DNA from: a bacterium
GTDB lineage: Bacteria > JAJVIF01
Assembly (NCBI GenBank): GCA_022072165.1
Contig: JAJVIF010000003.1
Location: forward strand, 361,204-425,203
Reading direction: 5' to 3'
Length of the DNA stretch: 64,000 nucleotides
Within the stretch, counting starts at the first letter, position 1; each line of letters starts with the position of its first letter. Under the pieces are notes generated by a model that saw only the letters and a program-made list of their open reading frames with translations, was not told the DNA's origin and made no database searches. Below are positions 8,158-16,506 of the stretch, piece by piece. A program made the position numbers and the translations under genes.

Positions 8158-8820
8158 ATGGAGAAAAGTCTGAGCCGACGCAACTTCATGGCCGCCTGGC
8201 TGGGGGCGCTGCCGGGCTTCGGCCTGCTGGCGTACCTCATCCCGGTCTGGTGGCGCTTTTTGTTCCCCACCATGGAGCCATACGGCTTCTTCTCCGAACA
8301 GGTGCTGGGGACCGAAAAGGAACAGTACGTTGAGAACGTCTCGAACATGAAGAATCCCTGGGACTTCCGGCCCTTCGAGTTTGTCCGGCAGGCCCGCCTC
8401 TTCACTTCCGACGGGATCTACAACACCCGGGTGCCCGGGTTCCTGGTGGCGATTCCGAAAGACCCTTCCAATCCGAAGGCAGGCGAAGTGGAATACCGGG
8501 CGTTCTCCCGTATCTGTGTCCACCTTGGCTGCGTGTTTGACTACGTGGTGGGCCGGGATGCCATCAAGACCGGCTTCAATTACGCCGTGCCGCTGAACGA
8601 GGTCCACTTCGGGTGCCCGTGTCACCTCTCGGTGTATGACCTGTCGCAGCTGATCCCGATTCCAGGCGTGTCCATCAGTCCGGAAGACAAAGACTGGATG
8701 CTGGGACCCAAAGTGGTCTCGGGCCCTGCGCCGCGTCCGGCCCGCCCCTTCAAGGTGAGGGTGGATGAGCAGAGTGGGGACATCTTTATCGTGCAACTCG
8801 AAGGCGGAGGCCTGAGCTAA
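8158..8820 (+). CDS. Rieske [2Fe-2S] iron-sulfur protein
   Basis: 220 residues. The N-terminus has a twin-arginine-like signal/anchor (SRRNFM followed by a hydrophobic helix at about 13-33). Cluster ligands are CVHLGC (about 119-124) and CPCH (about 158-161), the standard two Cys plus two His with the disulfide Cys pair. It extracts the first quinol electron at the Qo site and passes it to cytochrome c. Its stop overlaps the start of cytochrome b by one base (TAATG), implying a fixed stoichiometry. Confidence 0.93.
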   Translation: MEKSLSRRNFMAAWLGALPGFGLLAYLIPVWWRFLFPTMEPYGFFSEQVLGTEKEQYVENVSNMKNPWDFRPFEFVRQARLFTSDGIYNTRVPGFLVAIPKDPSNPKAGEVEYRAFSRICVHLGCVFDYVVGRDAIKTGFNYAVPLNEVHFGCPCHLSVYDLSQLIPIPGVSISPEDKDWMLGPKVVSGPAPRPARPFKVRVDEQSGDIFIVQLEGGGLS

Positions 8821-10046
8821 TGGCGACCAACGCCGCGCTCATCAAAGGCGCACCGGACATCCTGCAGCAGGCCCAGGCCTGGTTGTCGGAGCGGCTGGCC
8901 GTAATGGATCTCTTCGATGAGACCTTTACGGACCGGGCGAAAACGAACCCCTGGTATGCCATCGGCGGGATGTTCTATCTCTCCTGGGTGATCGTGCTGG
9001 TCACCGGCTTCTGGCTCTGGATGTGGTACACGCCGACCATCGAGCAGGGATATGCCAGCATCGAGCGGATCCAGCATGAGATCCCCTACGGCTGGCTGTT
9101 CCGGGCGGTCCACAAGTACGCCGGGGACGCCATGATCATCCTGGCGACCATGCGGGCCTATCGCTTTGTCTTCACAGGGGACTACAAGAAGCCCTACGAG
9201 ATCGTCTACTTCATTTCGATCTTCGCCATCATTCTCTGTATGTACTCGGGGCTCACCGGGTATCTGCTGATCTGGAATCAGCGGGCCTTCTGGGCCACGA
9301 AGGTGATGGTGACGTTCCCGACCTACATCGACTACACCCCTGGGCTGGGCTTCCAGTACTTCGGCCGCAACACCGCGTTCTGGTGGCTGGGGGGCGGGTC
9401 CATTGGTCAGGGGACGATGACGAACTTCCTGACGGCGCACTATGCGCTGTCAATCATTGCGTTCCTGCTGATCGAGCAGTACTTCTGGAAGACCAAGCAC
9501 CGCCGGATCAATCTCTCCGTGCCGCAGATGATCACGACCTTCGCGATCATCGTGGGCGTCGTCTTCATGCGCCCGTCAGAAATGGGCACGTTCGCCAATC
9601 CGACCGTGACCCCGAACCCGATTCTGTCGGACTGGTACTTCCTGGCGCTCTACCAGCTGATGAAATATCAGCATCCGGTGACGGCGACCTGGGTGACGGT
9701 GGCGATTCCGGCGGTGGCGATTCTCTGTGCCTTCCTGGATGTCCGGCCGGAGCGTTCCCTCTGGCAACGTCCGGGGATGGCAGTCTGCTCGATCGCCGCG
9801 CTGCTGCAGTTCATCGCACTGAGCGTCCTGATCATTCTCAACATCGCGGACATTCAGCGGGACCCCCCGTTCTGGTATCTGAGCCTGATGCTGCCGGGGG
9901 TCCTGGCCGGCTGGCTCGAGTGGCAGCACTTTAAGAAGACGAAAGTTCCGAAGGGTCTCTGGGCGCTGCCGGTCTTCGCCAATCAGGTGATGAAGCGTCC
10001 GGAAGCCCCACCACAGACCCGTCCGCAGGCCACTCCGGCGGAGTAG
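8820..10046 (+). CDS. Cytochrome b (bc-type complex), paralogue 1 lacking heme bH ligands
   Basis: 408 residues covering both the N-terminal four-helix and the C-terminal halves of cytochrome b. The Qo-region segment GYLLIWNQRAFWATKV and the ef-loop NPILSDWYFLALYQL (SDWY in place of PEWY) identify the family. The heme bL ligand pair is present (His98 in RAVHKY and His207 in LTAHYAL). The residues 14 positions later that should ligate heme bH are Arg112 and Tyr221 instead of His, so only one b heme is expected. The Rieske gene precedes it directly. Compare paralogue 2 at 10766, which has all four His. Confidence 0.9.
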   Translation: MATNAALIKGAPDILQQAQAWLSERLAVMDLFDETFTDRAKTNPWYAIGGMFYLSWVIVLVTGFWLWMWYTPTIEQGYASIERIQHEIPYGWLFRAVHKYAGDAMIILATMRAYRFVFTGDYKKPYEIVYFISIFAIILCMYSGLTGYLLIWNQRAFWATKVMVTFPTYIDYTPGLGFQYFGRNTAFWWLGGGSIGQGTMTNFLTAHYALSIIAFLLIEQYFWKTKHRRINLSVPQMITTFAIIVGVVFMRPSEMGTFANPTVTPNPILSDWYFLALYQLMKYQHPVTATWVTVAIPAVAILCAFLDVRPERSLWQRPGMAVCSIAALLQFIALSVLIILNIADIQRDPPFWYLSLMLPGVLAGWLEWQHFKKTKVPKGLWALPVFANQVMKRPEAPPQTRPQATPAE

Positions 10047-10097
10047 TCTGGCTGGTCTGATGCCGGAGCGAATCCGGCAGAGAGGAGCCCCGGCACC

Positions 10098-10382
10098 ATG
10101 TTCTGGTGGATGCTGGTGGCGATCGCGGCAGGGGCGCTGATGCTGCTGCTGCAGTGTGTGGGAGTCCTGACCGGCACACGGGAAGGGACTCCTGGGCCGG
10201 AGCATGTGCTGGGCCTCATCCTGAGCGTCGCTGGTCTGGCTACGACGATGCCTGTGATCGTCTTTCTGGACTACAAGTCGCAAAAAAAGAAGGGGAAAGT
10301 GGTCCGCCAGATTCCCCTGTTCGAAAAGGCGCTCACCATCGCTGATCAGCAGCGTCGGGAGCCGGAAGCGAAGGAGCCGTAA
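10098..10382 (+). CDS. Small two-helix membrane protein between the cytochrome b genes
   Basis: 94 residues with two hydrophobic helices (about 3-25 and 37-55), then a Lys-rich KSQKKKGK segment and a charged C-terminal tail. There is no known family. The GAGAGGAG ribosome site and the one-base overlap with the next start (TAATG) place it firmly in the operon. It is likely a structural subunit of the bc-type complex. Confidence 0.7.
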   Translation: MFWWMLVAIAAGALMLLLQCVGVLTGTREGTPGPEHVLGLILSVAGLATTMPVIVFLDYKSQKKKGKVVRQIPLFEKALTIADQQRREPEAKEP

Positions 10383-10738
10383 TGGCCGGGCACGAACCGC
10401 CGAAGCTGAATACCGGAACCGCACTGAACCTCGTGGTGTCAGCGTGGTCGCTCACCTGGGCTGGCCTGGGTGGAGTCGTGGTGCTGCTGATCCTCTGGCT
10501 GGAGACGTTTTACGTCACCTTCGACAAGGAAGCCCAGCAGTACCTGCATAGCGTGACGCTCCCCTTCGCTGTGCCCGGATTTGGCCGGGCGGTGCTGTCG
10601 ACAGTGGAGTTCCAGCAGGTGACGCTGATCCTGTTCGGGTTCGCGCTGATCTGCACCGGTCTGGCGATCATGCCGCTGTACCAGAAGGATGAGCCGGCGG
10701 CCGCGCTGGCTCCTGAGAGTGACGCCAGCGGCGCATAG
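10382..10738 (+). CDS. Two-helix membrane protein between the cytochrome b genes
   Basis: 118 residues with two hydrophobic helices (about 25-46 and 82-101) separated by an extramembrane loop containing TFDKEAQQYLHSV. No cofactor motif is visible. Its start overlaps the preceding stop. It is probably a small subunit of the complex, and I recognise no family. Confidence 0.7.
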   Translation: MAGHEPPKLNTGTALNLVVSAWSLTWAGLGGVVVLLILWLETFYVTFDKEAQQYLHSVTLPFAVPGFGRAVLSTVEFQQVTLILFGFALICTGLAIMPLYQKDEPAAALAPESDASGA

Positions 10739-10765
10739 CGTTGCTGCCCAGAGAGAGGACTGACG

Positions 10766-12028
10766 ATGGCGACATCGATCCAGGAAGTCATCACGAAGCC
10801 CCAGATCCAGCAGACCTATGTTGAGGTCTTCTGGCGGGCTGTGCTCTGGATGGAAGACAAGGTCAACCGGGCGTTCAACAACCGGCTGAATCCCTTTTAC
10901 TACCACGGAGCGCTCCCGAACTTCTTCCTCTTTACGCTGTTTGCGACGGGCATCTTCCTGATGTTCCACTACATCCCCACCCGGCCCCGGGCGTATACGG
11001 AAATCGAGTTCATGACGAACTCGGTGCCGTTCGGGGTCTGGATGCGGGGGGTCCATCGCTACGCGGCTGACGGGATGATGATCGTGGTGCTGGTGCACAT
11101 GTTCCGGGTCTGGTTCACCGACCGGTACCGGGGCTCCCGCATCCTCCCCTGGCTCACCGGCGTCGGGCTCCTCTGGATGCTGTATATCGTCGGCATCACC
11201 GGGTACATGCTGATCTGGGATGGCCGGGCACAGATCGTGACCGCCATGACCCTGGATATGTTCTCTACGGTGCCGTTGATCGGCGGCTGGCTGCAGGACT
11301 TCCTGCGGGGCGGCGAGGCTATCACCGACAACACGCTGGGTCGTTACTTTTCGATCCACATCATGTTCGCGGTGGGGATCTTCTTCTTCCTGGTGCTGCA
11401 TTACATCCGGTTGTACAAACCGAAGACTTCGACCCCCATGCCCCTCTGGATGGTGTTCCTGGGGATCACGTTCATCATCGCCGGGGCGGTGCCGGTGACG
11501 GCAGATCTGCCGACCCCGCTGATATTCCCGGGGACTGGTGACAACGTGGCCGGGTATTCCCGGAGCATGGGCATCAGCTACGACGAGGCCGTGAGCATGG
11601 CGGCGCAGGCTGCCGGCGCGGAGCTCGCGGCTGGTGACGCCTCCTGGACCATCGACTGGCTGTACATGTGGCCCTATGGTCTGTACTACTCCATCGGACC
11701 GGGAGCCTTCTGGCTCTTCATGGCCCTGATTACGGTGCTCTTCTTTGTGCCGTACTTCGTGAAGACGCACCGGCCTTTTGCCTACGTCATCGAGGAAGCC
11801 TGTGTCGGCTGCCAGCTCTGCTACCTCGACTGCCCCTTCAACGCCATCGAAATGATCGAGAAGCCGAGCCTCAAGAAGGGGCGCAAACCGAAACTGCTGG
11901 CGATCGTGTACGAAGCGCGCTGCACCTCCTGTGGAGTCTGCGTCGGTTCCTGCGCGTATGAGGCGATCGAGATCCCGCGAGTCCGCTCGCAGGAGATCGA
12001 GGCCGCGGTCGCGGCGCTGTGCAGCTAG
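10766..12028 (+). CDS. Cytochrome b paralogue 2 fused to a 2x[4Fe-4S] ferredoxin
   Basis: 420 residues. Residues 1-335 are a cytochrome b with all four heme ligands: His97 and His111 in one helix, His198 and His212 in the other (spacing 14 in both). A DWLYMWPY segment sits where the Qo ef-loop lies in normal cytochrome b. Residues 340-405 form a bacterial ferredoxin domain with two clusters: CVGCQLCYLDCP (346-356) and CTSCGVCVGSC (386-396). The fusion would let the membrane b hemes exchange electrons with low-potential cytoplasmic carriers. It is followed 28 bases later by an MvhD/FlpD-like gene, another cytoplasmic iron-sulfur electron adaptor family. Confidence 0.92.
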   Translation: MATSIQEVITKPQIQQTYVEVFWRAVLWMEDKVNRAFNNRLNPFYYHGALPNFFLFTLFATGIFLMFHYIPTRPRAYTEIEFMTNSVPFGVWMRGVHRYAADGMMIVVLVHMFRVWFTDRYRGSRILPWLTGVGLLWMLYIVGITGYMLIWDGRAQIVTAMTLDMFSTVPLIGGWLQDFLRGGEAITDNTLGRYFSIHIMFAVGIFFFLVLHYIRLYKPKTSTPMPLWMVFLGITFIIAGAVPVTADLPTPLIFPGTGDNVAGYSRSMGISYDEAVSMAAQAAGAELAAGDASWTIDWLYMWPYGLYYSIGPGAFWLFMALITVLFFVPYFVKTHRPFAYVIEEACVGCQLCYLDCPFNAIEMIEKPSLKKGRKPKLLAIVYEARCTSCGVCVGSCAYEAIEIPRVRSQEIEAAVAALCS

Positions 12029-12056
12029 ACTGGAAAGCCGTCAGAGAGGACCTGCC

Positions 12057-12557
12057 GTGAGCGAGACTGCCACCGCTGTCGGAGCCCCAGAGAAAGTCCG
12101 GATCATCGGCTTTGTCTGCGAACGGGCGTACGACCTGGAGAAAATCCTGAACGCCGACGGGACCCTGAAAGCGGATCCTGATGTCCGGCTCATCGCCCTG
12201 CCCTGCAGTGGCATGGTGCAGCCGGGGTTCATCGAAAAGGCGCTGGAGGCAGGCGCGCAGGGCGCTTTCGTTATGGGCTGCCTCCTTGGCGACTGCTACT
12301 TTCGGGACGGGAACTACGTCATCAAAGAGCGGATCGAACGGACCCGGCGGCCGCAGATCAAGCGCAAGTACAACCTCGAGCAGATCGGGACCATCTGGTT
12401 CTCCCGGGCCATGATGGAAGAAGAACTCTACGGTCTCATCGCCAGTTTCAAGGACCGGGCGCTTTCCTTCTGTAAGGAGCATCCGGAGAAGATGCCAGCG
12501 GCTATCGCCGCGCACGAGGCGGAGCTCCGCCGGTCCCGCGCTGCCGCCCGGAAGTAA
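12057..12557 (+). CDS. MvhD/FlpD-like electron-transfer protein (hydrogenase delta-subunit family)
   Basis: 166 residues from GTG 12057, preceded by AGAGGA. It carries the family hallmarks VRLIALPCSGMVQPGFIEKA and GAFVMGCLLGDCYFRDGN, as in MvhD/FlpD, which bind a [2Fe-2S] cluster and link heterodisulfide-reductase-type complexes to hydrogenase or formate dehydrogenase. The first part of the usual Cys set is reduced to a single Cys21 (FVCERAYD). It lies directly after the cytochrome b-ferredoxin fusion and probably docks on that ferredoxin in the cytoplasm. The electron donor or acceptor is not encoded nearby. Confidence 0.8.
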   Translation: MSETATAVGAPEKVRIIGFVCERAYDLEKILNADGTLKADPDVRLIALPCSGMVQPGFIEKALEAGAQGAFVMGCLLGDCYFRDGNYVIKERIERTRRPQIKRKYNLEQIGTIWFSRAMMEEELYGLIASFKDRALSFCKEHPEKMPAAIAAHEAELRRSRAAARK

Positions 12558-12607
12558 CGACCGGACGTTCCGTTCGTATCGCAGTCTCATCGCTGGAGGG
12601 CCCGCTG

Positions 12608-12748
12608 ATGGCCAAGCCTGACATCCCGAAGCCGCCGGTCGATCCCCGCGAAGTCACCGCGGTCGATATCCGGTATGTGGCGTACTTCGCCTTCTTCGCC
12701 TTTATTCTCTACATCATCGCCAGCTTCGGCCTCATCGCCGAGGTCTAA
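12608..12748 (+). CDS. Tiny single-helix membrane protein
   Basis: 46 residues. A Pro-rich hydrophilic head is followed by one transmembrane helix rich in Phe, Tyr and Ile (about 22-43). It sits 50 bases after the MvhD-like gene with GGAGGG upstream of its ATG. No family is recognised. It is likely an accessory subunit of the respiratory complex. Confidence 0.6.
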   Translation: MAKPDIPKPPVDPREVTAVDIRYVAYFAFFAFILYIIASFGLIAEV

Positions 12749-12769
12749 GCGTCAAAGGACCCGCTGCGC

Positions 12770-12913
12770 ATGGAACCGGTCCAGTACGGCTATCTTTTTC
12801 CCCTGGCGATGCTCTTCGTCTTCGTGATCCTGCCGGTCTGTCTCTGGCAGGGGTTTCACTGGATGCATGAGCTGGATGAGACTGATCACGATCACGGCAA
12901 TCACGGCCACTAG
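12770..12913 (+). CDS. Tiny membrane protein with a His-rich tail
   Basis: 47 residues: one transmembrane helix (about 8-27), then HWMHELDETDHDHGNHGH. The terminal His/Asp cluster looks like a metal-binding tail (copper, zinc or iron), fitting a role in cofactor delivery or assembly. It is the last gene before the operon terminator. It has no recognised family. Confidence 0.6.
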   Translation: MEPVQYGYLFPLAMLFVFVILPVCLWQGFHWMHELDETDHDHGNHGH

Positions 12914-12967
12914 TCCGGCGGGAGTACCGCCGATGGACTGTCCTGTCGCGTAAAAGTCGCTGATTAC

Positions 12968-12993
12968 GACCACCGGAGGCCCCGGTGGTCTTT
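12968..12993 (+). terminator. Intrinsic terminator of the respiratory operon
   Basis: GACCACCGG pairs with CCGGTGGTC (9 bp) around a GC-rich loop and is followed by TTT. It lies 55 bases after the last small gene. The T-tract is short, so efficiency may be modest. Confidence 0.7.
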
Positions 12994-13052
12994 GCTACGC
13001 CGTAGAATAGGTCAGTTCGCATCGAATTCCCGGACTCGCCGGAGATGCCCGC

Positions 13053-15713
13053 GTGCGCCTGCTGCTCACATCATTGCTGGTGGTCCTGACGCTGGCCCTG
13101 CAGCCGGGATGTGGTGCTGCGGATCCTGAGCAGCCGCCGTTGGCGGATACTGAAGTGCTGCTGCAGACCACCGCCCTGCCGGAGCAGCAGGGCCTGGGAC
13201 TGGTGGCCATCGATCTGGATCCCGAGACCCTTCAGGCGACATTTGCGCCGTTGACGGTCCCCGAGCGGTCCGGGCAGGGGGGCCTGGAGTCGGTGCATCT
13301 CACCAGCTACCTGACCACGAAGCCCTGTGCGGACTGCCTGAAAATCGCGGGGGTCCGCCGGCTCCCGGGCGGACAACTCGGGCTGGATGTCGCGATCCGG
13401 CATCCCTTCACACCGGGGAATCCTGATCTGCCTGGCAGCGCCACGAATCGGCTGGACCTCCATGTCTACAATGTGGAAGGGGTCCTGCTGGTGAATGATT
13501 TTGAGCAGAAGACTACATTCCCCGGACTCGGGCAGGTCGCGGCAGACACGCTGGTGAGCAACGCCGATGGCTATAGCGCCAATCTCACGCCGGCTATTGT
13601 TGGACCGCTGGGGCTGGGCCTGACGGTCTATCCGTATCGGGTCTTCTTCCGGGATTACACGCAGGGCAATTTCAATGTGTCGAGTGGGTATGCCGATGTC
13701 CGGAATCCCCGGGGCTACATGGTGATGCCCATGGGGAGCGGGTACGACACCAAGACCTTCCAGTTGCGGCTGCCGGGGACTGGCCAGCGGCGGCTCTATC
13801 TGTATGCACAGGCGTCCTGGGGACAGGCCAATCTCGCTCCCGGCAGTCTGCTGGAGCCGGTCTATCGGGTCCCACAGTTTTCCAAGAAGGCCGCCAGTGA
13901 AGTGACCGTCAGTGTGGTGACCAATGGACTCAAAGGGGGCGATGCCGCGTCGACCGCGTCGCTCCGCATCCGGGTGCTGGATACCAACGCCGATGCTCCC
14001 GTGGGGACAGGGCTGGGCGAGATCGACTTTCACTCCTATGTCGCCCGCATCGATGTCGAGGTTCCGGGGCTGATGACTGCGCCCCTGGTGCTGAACAATC
14101 CGACACCGGTCCAGGGACAGCCCCGCAACATCCTGAATCCCCTGGCGTATGACGTCACGATCCCCAACGCGAAGGGGGCGGGGGTCGGGAACTATCTGGG
14201 ACTGGTCCGGGTGCTCGATGCCTATCCGGCAGGTCAAACGGGCGACGGGCTGGGGAACAACGATGTCCTCGACGCGCCAGGACCGGGGAGCAATCCGCTG
14301 CAGTTCGCCCGGCAGCTGACGGAATACGCGACCTATGCGGTCTTTGCGCTGCCGATCACAGATGCGGGATGTCCGAACAATGTGACTTTTACGGCGGCCG
14401 AGCCTCCTGATCCGGTGCTCGGGGTGCCTTACACCTACACGTTCCAGGCGACCGGCGGTACGGCTCCTTACACCTTCTCCGTGGCGAACGGCACGCTGCC
14501 GGAAGGCCTCAGTCTGGCGGACAACGGACTCCTCAGCGGGACGCCGACCCGTCGGGCGGACTTCTTCCAGGCCTGGCCGGTCACGATCCGGGTGCAGGAT
14601 GCCTGCTCCACGCCGGCGAGTGCGCAGACGCCGCTGACTCTGCGGGTCAATCTGCGGCCTGTGACCTTTGTCTACTTCGACATCGGGCAGGGCCATGCGA
14701 CGCTGATTTACTCGGCGGCGAAGGAAGCGTTACTGCTGGATGTGGGGCCTTCGAACAAACCCCGGGGGGAGCGGATCCGGGACTTCATCATCAACAATGG
14801 CCTGACCCTGAAGTACACCATCGCCAGCCACTTCGATGGCGACCACATCGGTAACATCGCGTACATCATCTCAGGCCCCGATGGTGCGCCGGGGCGCAAG
14901 AATGTCGATGATGACGGGGATGGGTCCACGGACAACTTCGAGGACCGGGAAGAATATGGCTGGCCGGGGTCCGATGACCTGATGCCGCTCAAGAGCTTCG
15001 ACACGGGGAATGATGATCTCGAGAATCAGCAGTCTGACCGGATCTGGCGGGCGGCGACCTGGCGGGCGCGGCAGACCTGGACCAAAGACTTTCTGGGCGA
15101 CAAGTCGCTGATGTCGCTTTCGGAGCCGGGGCTGGAACTCTGGATCGCGGCGGGGAACCGGGCCGTTTTCAATGGCGTGGACCTCGGGCGGAGTGTCACC
15201 GACGAAAACACCAATTCGCTGTCGGTGATTTTCTCGCATGGGGCGTTTGACACCGAAATCGGTGGCGATCTGGTGGGGTCCAGCGGAGGGGGTGGGCAGG
15301 ACTTTGAGACGACGCTCGCCAATGCCCTGGCGTCCATTGGCTTCGGCCTCGATGTCATGATGGCGCATCACCACGGGTCGCGATACTCCTCGAACACCAC
15401 CTGGATGAATCTGCTGAAGCCGGAAGTTATTCTGATCCAGTGTGGTGCGGGGAACCCTTACGGGCATCCGCATCAGGAATTGCTGAATCGCATCGACACA
15501 GTGCTCTACACCAATCCGGTGATCCTGGAACATATGTTCTGGTCCACCACCGGAACCGCGGATACCAGAACCTTTGACGGCATCAATGTGACCGTCTCGC
15601 CTGTAATTACGCAGGCGAGCGGCGACATCACGATCGTCACCGATGGCCGGAACTACACCGTCACGACCCCGCAGGGACAGCGTCACTATCCCGTGGATCT
15701 CGCGCTGCCTTAG
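13053..15713 (+). CDS. Multidomain lipoprotein with Ig-like and ComEC-like metallo-beta-lactamase domains
   Basis: 886 residues from GTG 13053 (GGAGA ribosome site). A lipoprotein signal (LQPGC) is followed by an N-terminal region of about 400 residues that shares motifs with the protein at 29254 (CADCLKIAGVR, IRHP, NRLDLHVYNV, FPG, SNADGY). A putative Ig/He_PIG-type domain lies at about 450-530 (GVPYTYTFQATGGTAPYTFS). The C-terminal 350 residues are an MBL fold with SHFDGDHIGN, MAHHHGS and the ComEC-like GNPYGHPHQ. An inserted acidic loop (DDDGDGSTDNFED) resembles a calcium site. Likely an exported hydrolase acting on a phosphodiester or nucleic acid, though the substrate is unknown. It overlaps the convergent ligD-like gene by 4 bases. 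Confidence 0.82.
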   Translation: MRLLLTSLLVVLTLALQPGCGAADPEQPPLADTEVLLQTTALPEQQGLGLVAIDLDPETLQATFAPLTVPERSGQGGLESVHLTSYLTTKPCADCLKIAGVRRLPGGQLGLDVAIRHPFTPGNPDLPGSATNRLDLHVYNVEGVLLVNDFEQKTTFPGLGQVAADTLVSNADGYSANLTPAIVGPLGLGLTVYPYRVFFRDYTQGNFNVSSGYADVRNPRGYMVMPMGSGYDTKTFQLRLPGTGQRRLYLYAQASWGQANLAPGSLLEPVYRVPQFSKKAASEVTVSVVTNGLKGGDAASTASLRIRVLDTNADAPVGTGLGEIDFHSYVARIDVEVPGLMTAPLVLNNPTPVQGQPRNILNPLAYDVTIPNAKGAGVGNYLGLVRVLDAYPAGQTGDGLGNNDVLDAPGPGSNPLQFARQLTEYATYAVFALPITDAGCPNNVTFTAAEPPDPVLGVPYTYTFQATGGTAPYTFSVANGTLPEGLSLADNGLLSGTPTRRADFFQAWPVTIRVQDACSTPASAQTPLTLRVNLRPVTFVYFDIGQGHATLIYSAAKEALLLDVGPSNKPRGERIRDFIINNGLTLKYTIASHFDGDHIGNIAYIISGPDGAPGRKNVDDDGDGSTDNFEDREEYGWPGSDDLMPLKSFDTGNDDLENQQSDRIWRAATWRARQTWTKDFLGDKSLMSLSEPGLELWIAAGNRAVFNGVDLGRSVTDENTNSLSVIFSHGAFDTEIGGDLVGSSGGGGQDFETTLANALASIGFGLDVMMAHHHGSRYSSNTTWMNLLKPEVILIQCGAGNPYGHPHQELLNRIDTVLYTNPVILEHMFWSTTGTADTRTFDGINVTVSPVITQASGDITIVTDGRNYTVTTPQGQRHYPVDLALP

Positions 15714-16405
15714 CCTGCGTCGCGGATCGCCGCGATGTCCCGTCCGCTCTGAATCGACAGCGGCTCCTCGGTCACGATGTCGCCCTCCTCGCGGGCAGTG
15801 GCATCCCGATGTTTAATCAGCAGCCAGCTGTTTTCCCGTCCACCAAAGCCCTTCGTCTTCACCAGAGTCCATTCTCCCCGGAGCTTCTCTCCCTGGAGCT
15901 GAAACACCAGCTTGCCGCGATTGAGATTCACGCCGGGATCTGGCTCGCCTGTTTTTTCATCGGGCATAAACCTCACGGCACCCAAATCCCAAAGGAGCAC
16001 TGGTCCGGCACCGTAGTGGCCGGCGGGGATGACCCCCTCGAAGGTGGCGTAGGCGAGGGGATGGTCCTCGGTCATCATCGCGAGGCGCTTATCCTTCGGG
16101 TTGTAGCTGGGACCTTTCGGTACCGCCCAGGATTTCAGGACCCCATCGATCTCCAGGCGAAAATCGTAGTGCCGGGCGGTTGCCTGGTGATGCTGGATGC
16201 AGAAGAGGGGTCGCGGCAGTTGGGGGGGGAGTTCATCGCCGCTCGGTTCGGGGGTCGCGGCGAAGTCCCGCATCTGCTGATAGTCGGTGAGACTCGCGGG
16301 CGCGGTGGTGCCAGCGGTGATGTCTGCCCCCGCCGAAGGGGCAACTGTCCGCCGGGAAGTGGCTCCTGTGTAGGGAGTCGTGGGGTCTTTAGGTGTACGG
16401 GGCAT
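15710..16405 (-). CDS. Stand-alone LigD-type 3'-phosphoesterase domain protein
   Basis: 231 residues from ATG 16405 (upstream GAGGTG); a longer form from 16435 is possible. The conserved core is the LigD PE domain: CIQHHQATARHYDFRLEIDG, LKSWAVPKGPSYNPKDKRLA, EDHPLAYATFEGVIPAG and HYGAGPVLLWD. His and Asp residues in HYDFRLE match the Mn-dependent active site that trims 3'-phosphates at DNA ends during bacterial non-homologous end joining. There is no ligase, polymerase or Ku gene next to it. The first 60 residues are a disordered Thr/Pro-rich extension. Confidence 0.88.
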   Translation of the reverse strand: MPRTPKDPTTPYTGATSRRTVAPSAGADITAGTTAPASLTDYQQMRDFAATPEPSGDELPPQLPRPLFCIQHHQATARHYDFRLEIDGVLKSWAVPKGPSYNPKDKRLAMMTEDHPLAYATFEGVIPAGHYGAGPVLLWDLGAVRFMPDEKTGEPDPGVNLNRGKLVFQLQGEKLRGEWTLVKTKGFGGRENSWLLIKHRDATAREEGDIVTEEPLSIQSGRDIAAIRDAG

Positions 16406-16506
16406 CGGGCACCTCACGGGGCTGTCAGCTGGCACTGTAGGGTATGCGCCCGGCCAGGGTCTCAGACTGACGGGGCCGGGGACTTAGAATACGCGCTGGC
16501 AACACC

